This document shows positions 44,967-53,722 of a stretch of 64,000 nucleotides of DNA, piece by piece. Below the pieces are notes generated by a model. That model did no database searches. It saw only the letters and a program-made list of their open reading frames with translations, and was not told where the DNA came from. Numbering within the stretch: position 1 is the first letter of the stretch; each line of letters starts with the position of its first letter. The stretch is from positions 124,001 through 188,000 of the forward strand of contig NZ_JAIRAU010000005.1 in assembly GCF_020073745.1 (NCBI RefSeq). The letters run 5' to 3'. The stretch comes from Nannocystis pusilla. Lineage in GTDB: Bacteria > Myxococcota_A > Polyangia > Nannocystales > Nannocystaceae. The translations under genes and the position numbers were made by a program.

Positions 44967-46901
44967 ATGATCAAGAGCATCCGCTTCAAGTTCGGGCCCA
45001 CACCGGATGCGGAGCCCACCAGTTTCCGGCCGAGCCCCATGACCGTCATCGTCGGCCCCAACAACTCCGGCAAGAGCCTCACGCTGCGGGAACTCAAGAA
45101 GAGCCTATCCAAGGGCACTCCTGACTGGTCGAACGAGAAATGGCTCGTCCTCGCGGACATCGAGCCCGGCCTGCCCGAATCCGGACCTACACACGAAGGG
45201 ATGGTGCAGGAGGTCGAGGAGGATTTCGCCTCGCTTCGCAACCTCGACCTCGGAGATCCAGGCCTCGAGTTCCTCTTCAACCTCGTCGGAGGTCGCAGCG
45301 AAGATCTCGGCGAGCTGCCACCGCTCCTACTGGACGCCGTCAAGCGAGTGTTGATGCTTCTTTCCAAGCGGAAGATAGCGATGCAGCTAGCCAGCGACGG
45401 CAAACTGTCGAACCCGATCGTCTCCATGGAGGCTCTCGTTCCGGATACGCCGATCGTCGAGCCGACGGACATGGACGATATTATCCTGGGGAAGCTCGAC
45501 GAGGTCGTCGCTCTCCTCAAGCACAGCCACAAGGGTCTTCTGCACCTGCTGAGCAACGTACAACAGCGTCCAGCCGCCGAACTGATCCGTACGGGGATTG
45601 TCAACCTCCGCGGCTACTTCGAGCACATCCAGGGCCCAGTCGCTTTCCTGGACGGCAAGACTAGACTATCCTTGATTCAATCCGAGCGGACCGGCAGCCT
45701 GCGGACTCGGCGTTCCGAGGAAGGGATGTTGATGTCCCTTCGCAACGATCGCAAACAGCTCGACCGCCTGCGGAAGTATGTTTTCGAGGCCTTTGGTCGG
45801 TATGCCGTCCTCGACATCCTGGACCTACACGAGTTAAAGCTCGTACTTTCGGACGCGCCACCGCCGCCGGGTATCGAAGATCGCCTCGACGATGAAGCAC
45901 GCGCCTTCTTTCAGGAATGCAACGGACTCAGCGAGTTCAGCGATGGCGTGAGAACCTACATCGGACTGCACGCTCACCTGCTGAGCCAGGATTGCAACTA
46001 TGCCATGATCGATGAGCCGGAGGCGTTCCTGCATCCCCCGCTCGCCCGACGGCTCGGCGCAAACCTGACCTCGCTGGCGGCCGAACGCGGCACGTACATC
46101 TTCGCTGCCACTCACAGCCCGGACTTCGTCATGGGGTGCCTCTCGACGGGCCACCCGGTCAACATCATCCGCCTCGGCTACAAGGACGGCCGCGGTAGCG
46201 CTCGACTCCTCGACCCCGCGCGCCTTGCGGAGATGATGCAGGATCCCCTTGTACGCTCCACCGGCGCCTTGAGCGCGCTGTTCCATGAGGCGGTCGTCCT
46301 CTGCGAGGGTCCCAGCGATAGGGTCTTCTACTCGGAGATCAACGATCGCCTCGTACGGCATGATCCAGCATACCCCCGGCGCATGCAGAGCTGCCTGTTC
46401 TTGGAGGTCGGCGGCAAAGAAGCCGTCCCGAAGGTGTTCGAGCCTCTGATCCGCACTGGCGTCCCCGTCGCCTGCGTGATTGACCTCGACCTCCTGAACG
46501 CTTCGAATGTTCTCAACAAGTTACTGAAAGCTCGCGGCGCGCACGACACTCTTGTCGGCTCTCTCACCAACATGCGCGGACAGATCCTTACCATCTTCAA
46601 GGACCGCAAAGAACTCTTGAAGAGGGGCGGGCTCGCCGCGCTGACCGATCCCGCGGAACGCGAAGCGCTCCAGACCTTCCTCGACAACCTCGCTCGCTTC
46701 GGCATCTTCCTCCCCGAACGAGGAGAGGTCGAGACCTGGCTCCCCGCCCTGGAATGTCTGAACGTGGGCAAGAGCGGCTGGTTGCCCACGATCCTGGAGA
46801 AGATGGGGATGACCGACGGCGGTTTGACTCCCGCGCGGGACGATGTCTGGGCATTTCTCCGCAAAATCGCCGCATGGCTCGATCAACCACTTGCGTCTTG
46901 A
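44967..46901 (+). CDS. OLD-like ATPase/TOPRIM nuclease
   Basis: 644 aa. The N-terminal half is an ABC-type/RecF-like ATPase: VIVGPNNSGKSLTLRELKKS (Walker A), YAMIDEPEAFLHPPLARRLG (Walker B with Glu) and FAATHSPDFV (switch His). The C-terminal half begins AVVLCEGPSDRVFYSEI and continues with EVGGKEAVPKVF and ACVIDLDLLN, matching the TOPRIM E-G-x-x-D, GGK and DxD motifs of the overcoming-lysogenization-defect nucleases. It probably nicks or cleaves DNA under ATP control. It lies 16 bp after the methylase and 11 bp before the McrB-like gene, so it is co-transcribed. GC is slightly lower than in its neighbours. Confidence 0.85.
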   Translation: MIKSIRFKFGPTPDAEPTSFRPSPMTVIVGPNNSGKSLTLRELKKSLSKGTPDWSNEKWLVLADIEPGLPESGPTHEGMVQEVEEDFASLRNLDLGDPGLEFLFNLVGGRSEDLGELPPLLLDAVKRVLMLLSKRKIAMQLASDGKLSNPIVSMEALVPDTPIVEPTDMDDIILGKLDEVVALLKHSHKGLLHLLSNVQQRPAAELIRTGIVNLRGYFEHIQGPVAFLDGKTRLSLIQSERTGSLRTRRSEEGMLMSLRNDRKQLDRLRKYVFEAFGRYAVLDILDLHELKLVLSDAPPPPGIEDRLDDEARAFFQECNGLSEFSDGVRTYIGLHAHLLSQDCNYAMIDEPEAFLHPPLARRLGANLTSLAAERGTYIFAATHSPDFVMGCLSTGHPVNIIRLGYKDGRGSARLLDPARLAEMMQDPLVRSTGALSALFHEAVVLCEGPSDRVFYSEINDRLVRHDPAYPRRMQSCLFLEVGGKEAVPKVFEPLIRTGVPVACVIDLDLLNASNVLNKLLKARGAHDTLVGSLTNMRGQILTIFKDRKELLKRGGLAALTDPAEREALQTFLDNLARFGIFLPERGEVETWLPALECLNVGKSGWLPTILEKMGMTDGGLTPARDDVWAFLRKIAAWLDQPLAS

Positions 46902-46912
46902 AGTGAACGCCG

Positions 46913-48991
46913 ATGCCCCCCGTCGACCTCAGCGCCCCGGCCCCCTCCTACTGGAAGATCGCTCCCGGCGAAAAGGCCGTCAACTGGCCCGATTGCCTCA
47001 AGGGCGGCTATATCTCGATCGGCTACTATGAGCTCGGCGACCTCGCCGGCCTGACCAAGGCGCAGTTCGAGGCTCGGCGCGACGATCTCTTGCAGAACGA
47101 CCCCGGTTATGCGGACTTCTCGAAGTTCGGCATCAACATGGTTTGGCGCTTCGCTCAGATCCCCGTTGGCGCTCGCGTCGTCGCCAACCGCGGCCACTAC
47201 GAGGTCCTCGGGATCGGCACCGTGATCCGCCCCTACTACTACGAGGAAAGCGCCGAGTTCCCGCATCGACTCGGCGTCCGCTGGGACGACACGACGCGGC
47301 GCAGTGTCGCGTTCACGCACTGGAATGCCACGCTCATCGGGCTCAGTCGTGACGATTTCCTCAAGATCCTCGCGGCGCCGCCCAGCGATGGTCAGCAGTC
47401 CGCTTCGCTCAGCATGGCGGTCCTTGGCACAGTCATGCGCCCGCGCTCCCGCAGCGCTCCGCCGCTCACCTTCGAGCGAATCACCCAGGCCCTCGCTCGC
47501 GGCGGCTACCACTTCCCCGACGAACTCGTCGCCAGCTATCTGCTCGCCCTGCAGACCAAGCGCTTCGTCATCCTCTCCGGCATCTCCGGTACGGGCAAGA
47601 CCCAGCTGGCCCTTCAGGTCGGCCGGGTAATGACTCCTTCGCGGCTCGCCGCCCTCAGCGAGGACGATCCGCCGCCGAAGCTCGCCTTGACCCGCGACGA
47701 CCTCGACCGCGCCCGGATCCCGCTTCATCCCGACATTCTGGCGCGTTTCCCTCGCTTCGTCGCCGCCCTCGAGCGCAACGCCGAGGTCATGCTCAGCACC
47801 CACGACGACACCCGCGAGCAGAGCACCCTGGTCGACCGACGCGTGCCGCATCGCCCCGTCCTCGTCCTGCAGGACGCCGCCGCCGAGTGGCTGACCTCCA
47901 CCTTCCGCCCCGGTCAGCTCCTCGCGCTCGACATCGACGAGGACGCGACTCCACCCTCCGTCTTTCTCCTGCCTGCGTCACCTACCGATGCCGCGCGCAC
48001 CGTCGAGGTCGTCACCGTGCGCCCCGACTGGACCGACCACCGCGGCCTGCTCGGCTTTTACAACCCGCTCACCCAGCGCTACCAGGCGACGCCCTTCCTG
48101 CGGCTGCTCCTCGCCGCGCGCGACGAGCTCGACCTCGCCGGCAAGCAGAACCGCCTCCCACGGCCCTTCTTCGCCATCCTCGACGAGATGAACCTCGCCC
48201 GCGTCGAGCACTACTTTGCCGACTTCCTGTCGTGCCTCGAGTCTGGCGAACCCTTGCACCTGCACGACGACCCACGCCTCGCCAGCGGCGACATCGATGG
48301 CGCTGAGTTACTCCCGACCCACCTCGAGATCCCGCGCAACGTATTCATCACCGGCACCGTCAACGTCGACGAGACCACCTACATGTTCAGCCCGAAGGTG
48401 CTCGATCGCGCCTTCGTGTTCGAGTTCAACGCCGTCGATCTCGGCGCCTACGCCCGTCCCAGCTCCCAGACTACGACGCCCCTCCGTCTCACGCGCGCGT
48501 TCCCCGATCCCTTCACATTCTCCGGCAACCCCACCCCGGACGACTGGACCAAACTCGTCCGTCTCCACGGCAACATCACGCTTCGCCCGCTTCAGGCCGT
48601 TCACGACGCGCTGCGCCGCGACAACCGCCACTTCGGCTTCCGCGTCGCCAACGAGATCGCACGCTTCGTATTGCTCGCCGCCGAACAGGCCAATGACGCA
48701 GCGCTGCAGACCGCCCTCGACATCGCGGTCCTCTCCAAGGTCCTCCCTAAGCTCCATGGCACCCAGCAGGAGCTCGGCGAGCTCATGACGCGCCTCTTCG
48801 CAATTTGCGTCAACCCCGAGGATCCGAAGTCCGCCCCGCCGATCGACCAATGGGAGCCTCTGCACGATCGGATCATTCCTCGCCAGGCGAACCTCAACCC
48901 GCTCCTGGCTAAACTCCCCCGCAGCGCCGCCAAGCTGTGGCGCATGCACCGGCGTCTAAATCAGCAGGGCTTCGTCTCGTTCATCGAGTAG
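46913..48991 (+). CDS. EVE/PUA-like domain fused to McrB-like AAA+ ATPase
   Basis: 692 aa. Residues 1-150 (YWKIAPGEKAVNWPDCLKGG, YISIGYYELGDLAGL, VWRFAQIPVGARVVANRGHY) fit the EVE/PUA-like fold that reads modified bases in many restriction proteins. The AAA+ part has FVILSGISGTGKTQLALQVG (Walker A), FFAILDEMNLARVEHYFADF (Walker B with the McrB-type DEMN-x-A) and GTVNVDETTYMFSPKVLDRA (sensor 1/arginine finger). Where Escherichia coli McrB has the GTP-linked NTAD motif this has NVDE, so nucleotide preference may differ. Followed after 4 bp by its McrC-like partner. Probably a modification-dependent motor feeding the nuclease. Confidence 0.88.
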   Translation: MPPVDLSAPAPSYWKIAPGEKAVNWPDCLKGGYISIGYYELGDLAGLTKAQFEARRDDLLQNDPGYADFSKFGINMVWRFAQIPVGARVVANRGHYEVLGIGTVIRPYYYEESAEFPHRLGVRWDDTTRRSVAFTHWNATLIGLSRDDFLKILAAPPSDGQQSASLSMAVLGTVMRPRSRSAPPLTFERITQALARGGYHFPDELVASYLLALQTKRFVILSGISGTGKTQLALQVGRVMTPSRLAALSEDDPPPKLALTRDDLDRARIPLHPDILARFPRFVAALERNAEVMLSTHDDTREQSTLVDRRVPHRPVLVLQDAAAEWLTSTFRPGQLLALDIDEDATPPSVFLLPASPTDAARTVEVVTVRPDWTDHRGLLGFYNPLTQRYQATPFLRLLLAARDELDLAGKQNRLPRPFFAILDEMNLARVEHYFADFLSCLESGEPLHLHDDPRLASGDIDGAELLPTHLEIPRNVFITGTVNVDETTYMFSPKVLDRAFVFEFNAVDLGAYARPSSQTTTPLRLTRAFPDPFTFSGNPTPDDWTKLVRLHGNITLRPLQAVHDALRRDNRHFGFRVANEIARFVLLAAEQANDAALQTALDIAVLSKVLPKLHGTQQELGELMTRLFAICVNPEDPKSAPPIDQWEPLHDRIIPRQANLNPLLAKLPRSAAKLWRMHRRLNQQGFVSFIE

Positions 48992-48995
48992 GTGC

Positions 48996-50594
48996 ATGGC
49001 CCCGCGACTGTTCAGCCCGGACGACCCGCGCACCCCGCTCGCCCATAGCGACGGCCTTCTGCGCCTCCAGGCCGAGCTGACTTACACCGTCGAGGGAGAG
49101 CCCGCCGACCTCGAGGCCATCGCTGACGCCCTCCCCCCCGACCTCACCAGGCGCTGCACCGACCGCACCTTGCAGCTCGCCTTCGGCAACGCTGTCGGCC
49201 GCTTCGACCTGCCGCACCTCGGCGCCGTCAACGTCTTCACCGGCAAGTTCGGCGAGGACGACTACACGCGCATGATCGAGCAGCTCGCGGACGAAATTGC
49301 CGAGCTCCCCCTCGAGGCCGGCACCGCCGCCCACGGCATGTTCGAACGCGACGAAGATCCCGCCCGACTGCGTTATCTCGCCTTCCTCTACCTGCGCCTG
49401 ATCACCAGCGACCAGGCCCCCGCGCACCTGCAGCTCGTCCCGGCGCTGCAAGTCATCCTGCATCACCCGCACCGACGGCTCATGCGCGAGGCGCAGTGGG
49501 TTCCGCTTGAGCGCACTCGTCACGTCGACCCCGGCAGCCTCCACCAGCTCCTCACCACGCGTGCTGGCCTCGCCCGCAGCCCGAGCAACCTCGCCCTCGC
49601 CTCCGCGCTGCGTGGCCACCTCCCGACCTATGTTGAGGAGGCCGTCCCGCGGACCGACCTAGACGTACCGGAAAACCGCTTCGTCCGGCACGTCCTCGAC
49701 CTCGCGCAGGATCTCGTCCGCACCTTCCGCGCCCTCGCGCGCGATCGCCCGTTGCACTTCCGCCGCCGCCTGGAGGCCGATTGCGACCAGATTGCACGCG
49801 CCTTGGCTCCGATCAACTGCCACCCGCTTTGGGCCGGGCTCAGCCCGATGGCACGGCTTCCCTTCGATTCCACAGTCCTTCAGAGCGCCCGCGGCTACAA
49901 GGACATCTTCCGCCACTACCTCCGCCTGCGCCAAAGCACCCGAGTTCCGCTTGAGCCAGCCCGCGCCGCCGAACTGCTCGAGCTCAAGGACATCGCCACC
50001 CTTTACGAACTCTGGACCTATTTCACCGTCGCTCGGACGCTCGGCGACATCCTGGGACCCCCCAGCTCAGCGAGCGGGTTCATCTGGACCGAGTTTAGCG
50101 CCAGCGCCAGGCGTGGCTTCCAGATCACATGGCCCAAGGGCCATGTCCTCTACTACAACTTGACCTTCTCACGACGCTCGGAGCGCTTCTCGTACTCGGT
50201 TCCACTCCGGCCCGACATCACCCTCGATCTTGCTAGCGGCCCGAATGCCGGCCTCCACATCTTCGACGCCAAGTTCCGCCTCTACCGCGTCGATGCTCCT
50301 CTCGCTGACGACGGCGACGTCGACCAGGCGACCTTCCGCCGCGACGACATCCACAAGATGCACACCTACCGCGATGCCCTCGGCGCCCGCACCGTCTGGA
50401 TCCTTTACCCGGGCACTGTCTTCAAGTTCTACCCGACAGGCCGCGAGTACCCCCTCGCCAGCACGCCCTCGAAGCTCTCTCCAATCCCTGGGGGTGTCGG
50501 CAGCATCCCTCTCATCCCCGCCGAGCTTCTCGCCCCCGACCTAAGTGCGACTCTGCTGCACCTGCTCGGGCCCACCACAACAGCAATTCCATGA
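48996..50594 (+). CDS. McrC-like nuclease subunit (DUF2357-type with PD-(D/E)xK)
   Basis: 532 aa. The N-terminal ~270 residues show the DUF2357 pattern (DVPENRFVRHVLDLAQDLVR, GYKDIFRHYLRLR). The C-terminal nuclease core has VPLRPDITLDL, LHIFDAKFRLYRVD and DIHKMHTYRDALGARTVWIL. The Asp and D-A-K residues are the PD-(D/E)xK metal-binding and catalytic residues. In McrBC-type systems this subunit cleaves DNA when driven by the AAA+ partner, here the gene 4 bp upstream. Its stop overlaps the PLD gene start by ATGA, tightly linking the pair to the PLD nuclease. Confidence 0.87.
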   Translation: MAPRLFSPDDPRTPLAHSDGLLRLQAELTYTVEGEPADLEAIADALPPDLTRRCTDRTLQLAFGNAVGRFDLPHLGAVNVFTGKFGEDDYTRMIEQLADEIAELPLEAGTAAHGMFERDEDPARLRYLAFLYLRLITSDQAPAHLQLVPALQVILHHPHRRLMREAQWVPLERTRHVDPGSLHQLLTTRAGLARSPSNLALASALRGHLPTYVEEAVPRTDLDVPENRFVRHVLDLAQDLVRTFRALARDRPLHFRRRLEADCDQIARALAPINCHPLWAGLSPMARLPFDSTVLQSARGYKDIFRHYLRLRQSTRVPLEPARAAELLELKDIATLYELWTYFTVARTLGDILGPPSSASGFIWTEFSASARRGFQITWPKGHVLYYNLTFSRRSERFSYSVPLRPDITLDLASGPNAGLHIFDAKFRLYRVDAPLADDGDVDQATFRRDDIHKMHTYRDALGARTVWILYPGTVFKFYPTGREYPLASTPSKLSPIPGGVGSIPLIPAELLAPDLSATLLHLLGPTTTAIP

Positions 50595-52393
50595 CCCGTC
50601 AGCATTTGTTCGATTTTCCCGGGCACCCATCCTCCCAATTCGACGTACATGCCACGTGGTGTCGTTCGGGAAGCACGAATGCACACAAGTCACTCTGGGG
50701 CCCAGTCGAAGGTGCGGAGCATTTCATGCTGATATCCTGTTTTGTCAGCCAGAGCGGGTGGTCGGCCATCGCCCGCTTGCTCCGAGAAGAGGCAGCCCGA
50801 ACGCCGAGGTTTCACGCACAACTCATCTTTTCTCTGCACGGCTTGGATCGGGTGGGCGGAGCCGGACTCCTCCAAAATTTCAAGGATTTTGCGGAGCGCG
50901 ACGAACACCGCGAGCGAATCCAAGTGTTCGTCGTCGAGGACTCGCAGAAGGAACTCTTTCACCCGAAAGGACACGCATCCTATGCGGGAAGCATCGAGCG
51001 GCACTCGCGCGTCGTCGTTGGCTCGGCCAACCTTACGCGCAGCGGAATGACCCATCACGACGAGATGATGTGCGTGTTCGAAAACGAACCTCGCATTTAC
51101 AGCCAGTTTTCTCGCGCGTTCGAGGCACTTCGCAAACGAGCCTGCCCTGTCCGTGGGGAGAACATCAACCGTATCGAGCGGAAGCTCCTGTCCAGGCCGG
51201 GCAATCCCTCGACTTCATCGAATACCACGCCGCGAGCAGCGACGCCTGACCCTATTCTGAACCTCGATCCCGCGGGCCCCGAGCTGTTCGTGCCGACGAC
51301 TGCGTCCTTTGAGCGAACGCTGGAGTCTGTGGCCGCGCTCCTGAGACAAGGCGTCCAAGTCATCCGCAATGATCGGTATGAAGAGCTCTCCGTGTCCGTG
51401 AGCCTTCGCCGCTTCGTATCGGCCAGAATCATCCCGGGTCTCCGCACGACGGCTATCGCGGACGGTGTTTCACTATCTCGAGGGTCAGGCGTGAACGGGC
51501 TGAATGTCCATTTTACACCGGATGTGATGACGGCCAACCTTCACAAGCTCAACCGCGACCTGGGACGCCTCCTCGGGTACTTCTCGCTTGAGGTTGGCGG
51601 CCTGCGCTGGATGCCCTCAGAGTGGTGGAATCGTTTCATCGACCTCTGGGACGACTATGTCGCTTTCTACAAAGTGTCTCGAGACCACGACGACGTTGAA
51701 AGCCACCTTACGGCGCTGCGTTCGCTCTTCACCGGCAGTTCTCCCAGAACGAGCGCTCTCAAGGCCAAACTTAGGCTATCCTCCCCGGGAGGGTGGGACA
51801 TTTCGGCAGCGGAGAAACTCCTGGGCACGATCCGCGAATCGGACCTACAGGACGCTGACGCGCTGAAGAGCCGGGCTTTTGGCACAATCTTGCGGCACTG
51901 TCAGGAAGACCTCAATCGACATCTAAACCTGGATTTCGTGATCGCTCAGGTCAGCCGAGCCGGGATGAGGGCCCGTCCCGACCATATTGACGCCACCCGT
52001 CTATCCCTCGCCATCGACGCTCTCGCCGATCTTGCCATGGCCGGAATCAATCACGCTTTCAAGACGGACAAGGCCGATCGAGTCACCGGCAACGCTGTTA
52101 CGTCTGTCTTGGCTGCGCGGATCAAACAAGGAGTGGACCCGAGGGACGTATACAATACCGCAGCAACTTGGAAGAATGCCCTACTCAGCGAGCAAACGGA
52201 ACATGCCACTCGTTCAGAACTATTGATCGCTGCATGGCAGTGTTTTCTCCGGTGGTTCCGTCTCGAGCCGGAGACCACGGACTGGCACCTTAACATTCCT
52301 CAATGGCGCCGTCCCTCGGAGAAGAAACAATCCGACATACCGGACAACAAGCGCCCTGAGAAGAGTCCAAAGCGGCGGCCGAGACAGCGGTGA
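50591..52393 (+). CDS. PLD-family nuclease-like protein (DrmC-like role)
   Basis: 600 aa. A single HKD-type site is split as FHPKGHASYAG (His and Lys) and VVVGSANLTRSGMTHHDEMM (GSxN), near residues 120-155, so a dimer would be needed for a complete active site. PLD proteins of this form cut nucleic acids or phosphodiesters. The C-terminal ~400 residues are helical and unassigned, with a Lys/Arg-rich end. Class 1 DISARM ends with a PLD gene (drmC), but that protein is normally much shorter, so equivalence is an inference. The start codon overlaps the McrC-like stop. GC is lower than in the helicase genes. Confidence 0.8.
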   Translation: MTRQHLFDFPGHPSSQFDVHATWCRSGSTNAHKSLWGPVEGAEHFMLISCFVSQSGWSAIARLLREEAARTPRFHAQLIFSLHGLDRVGGAGLLQNFKDFAERDEHRERIQVFVVEDSQKELFHPKGHASYAGSIERHSRVVVGSANLTRSGMTHHDEMMCVFENEPRIYSQFSRAFEALRKRACPVRGENINRIERKLLSRPGNPSTSSNTTPRAATPDPILNLDPAGPELFVPTTASFERTLESVAALLRQGVQVIRNDRYEELSVSVSLRRFVSARIIPGLRTTAIADGVSLSRGSGVNGLNVHFTPDVMTANLHKLNRDLGRLLGYFSLEVGGLRWMPSEWWNRFIDLWDDYVAFYKVSRDHDDVESHLTALRSLFTGSSPRTSALKAKLRLSSPGGWDISAAEKLLGTIRESDLQDADALKSRAFGTILRHCQEDLNRHLNLDFVIAQVSRAGMRARPDHIDATRLSLAIDALADLAMAGINHAFKTDKADRVTGNAVTSVLAARIKQGVDPRDVYNTAATWKNALLSEQTEHATRSELLIAAWQCFLRWFRLEPETTDWHLNIPQWRRPSEKKQSDIPDNKRPEKSPKRRPRQR

Positions 52394-52528
52394 CAGAGCC
52401 ACCCGTGTGTCGATCGGCCTTACATAGCATCCGAGCGGATTCGCTCGATTAACTTTCGAGAAGCGTTCGGACGGCAGGCATGATGGTTACAGGATGACAT
52501 CCCGTCTCCCGCGGGATATCCTGGCCAT

Positions 52529-53449
52529 GTGGAAGGCTTCGTTGCGGTCACCGACCCCAGCTGGTACGAGCGCCTGTGCAGAAAGCCGGGCCCTTGCGAC
52601 GCGAACTTTTGGCGCCCTTCGACCCGCCGCTTCAACCTCGCACCTGGTACCCCCTTCTTCTTCAAGCTCAAGGCGCCCCACCACGCGATCGCGGGCTTCG
52701 GCTTCTTCGTCAGCTTCACGGTGCTCCCCGACTGGCTCGCCTGGGACACCTTCGGCGACGCGAACGGCGTCGACGATCTCGACGCCCTGCGCGCGCGCCT
52801 GCAGCGTATCCGAGAAGGCGCACGCATCGCAGCCGACCCACTCGGGCAGATCGGCTGCTGTCTGATCGCCGAGGCGACGTTTTTCTCACCCGAGACGTGG
52901 GTCGTCCCGCCCGACGACTGGTCCCCACGCACTCAGACAGGCGCCACCTACTCGCTTGACGCCGGTGAGGGCCAGCGGATCTGGCACGAGTGCCTCGGTC
53001 GCGTCGGCCTCCCCGCGAGACGCACTCTGCCAGGCGTGCCCGAGCGGCCTCGATACGGTGCACCGACGCTGCACCGGCCTCGGCTCGGCCAGGGCATCTT
53101 CCGTGTGCAGGTCCTCGACGCCTACGGTCGGGCGTGCGCGGTCACGCACGAGCACTCACTCCCTGTCCTTGAGGCCGCGCACATCCGGCCGTATGCCAAG
53201 GGAGGTGAGCATACCGTGGCCAACGGTCTCGCGCTGCGGACCGACCTGCACCGCCTGTTTGACCGCGGATACATCACGGTTGACGACAACCACCGGCTCA
53301 TCGTCGGCAAACGGCTCCGCGAAGACTTTGCCAACGGACGCTCGTACTATGCGCTCCACGGACAGCCTGTAGAGACGCCCGTTCATCCCGAACTCCGTCC
53401 GGCGCCCGTGGCGCTTGCCTGGCACCGTGAGCATACGTTTCTAGGCTGA
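52529..53449 (+). CDS. HNH restriction endonuclease (COG3440-like)
   Basis: 306 aa from GTG 52529 (VEGFVAVTDPSWYERLCRKP). The N-terminal ~180 residues (DANFWRPSTRRFNLAPGTPF, FKLKAPHHAIAGFGFF) are the recognition-like domain found in this predicted restriction family. The C-terminal HNH site is HSLPVLEAAHIRPYAKGGEH, then NGLALRTDLHRLFDRGYI. The AAH, N and H residues are the expected metal and catalytic ligands. It is 135 bp downstream of the PLD gene on the same strand and high in GC. It could be part of the island or an independent restriction gene beside the recombinase. Confidence 0.87.
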   Translation: MEGFVAVTDPSWYERLCRKPGPCDANFWRPSTRRFNLAPGTPFFFKLKAPHHAIAGFGFFVSFTVLPDWLAWDTFGDANGVDDLDALRARLQRIREGARIAADPLGQIGCCLIAEATFFSPETWVVPPDDWSPRTQTGATYSLDAGEGQRIWHECLGRVGLPARRTLPGVPERPRYGAPTLHRPRLGQGIFRVQVLDAYGRACAVTHEHSLPVLEAAHIRPYAKGGEHTVANGLALRTDLHRLFDRGYITVDDNHRLIVGKRLREDFANGRSYYALHGQPVETPVHPELRPAPVALAWHREHTFLG

Positions 53450-53564
53450 GGCCAGCGGGCTTCGTGCGGGTGATTTCGCGCGCATTCGACCGCGACGGTC
53501 GACTCACGCATTACCTACGCCCTGCCAATCACGAGATCAGCAAGGCGAAGCATGATGCCTGTCT

Positions 53565-53595
53565 GTTAAGGCAGCGCGGTTAACACGCACTTAAC
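53565..53595. repeat. three TTAA-centred hexamers near the recombinase
   Basis: GTTAAG (53565-53570), GTTAAC (53579-53584) and CTTAAC (53590-53595) stand out in GC-rich surroundings, about 130 bp beyond the 3' end of the tyrosine recombinase gene. This is a usual place for an attachment or arm-binding region. Only suggestive; no second copy was found. Confidence 0.25.
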
Positions 53596-53722
53596 AAAAA
53601 TGGGGCGCCGAGGGGCACGCAGAACCCCGTTGGAGAGCAAAGGACGGGCGTTTGACGGTTTGCCGGGTTTTAGCGGGAGGTGGCCGGCGGGTCAGAACTT
53701 GTTCCACAGGTCGCAGCTTGGC

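Noticed and set aside
27731..53449. BREX, Druantia or Zorya as the identity of the island
   Set aside because: No PglZ phosphatase, BrxC-like ATPase or Lon-like gene (BREX); no DruA-D or DruH-like partners (Druantia); no MotAB-like proteins (Zorya). A DruE-like identity of the giant helicase alone remains possible.
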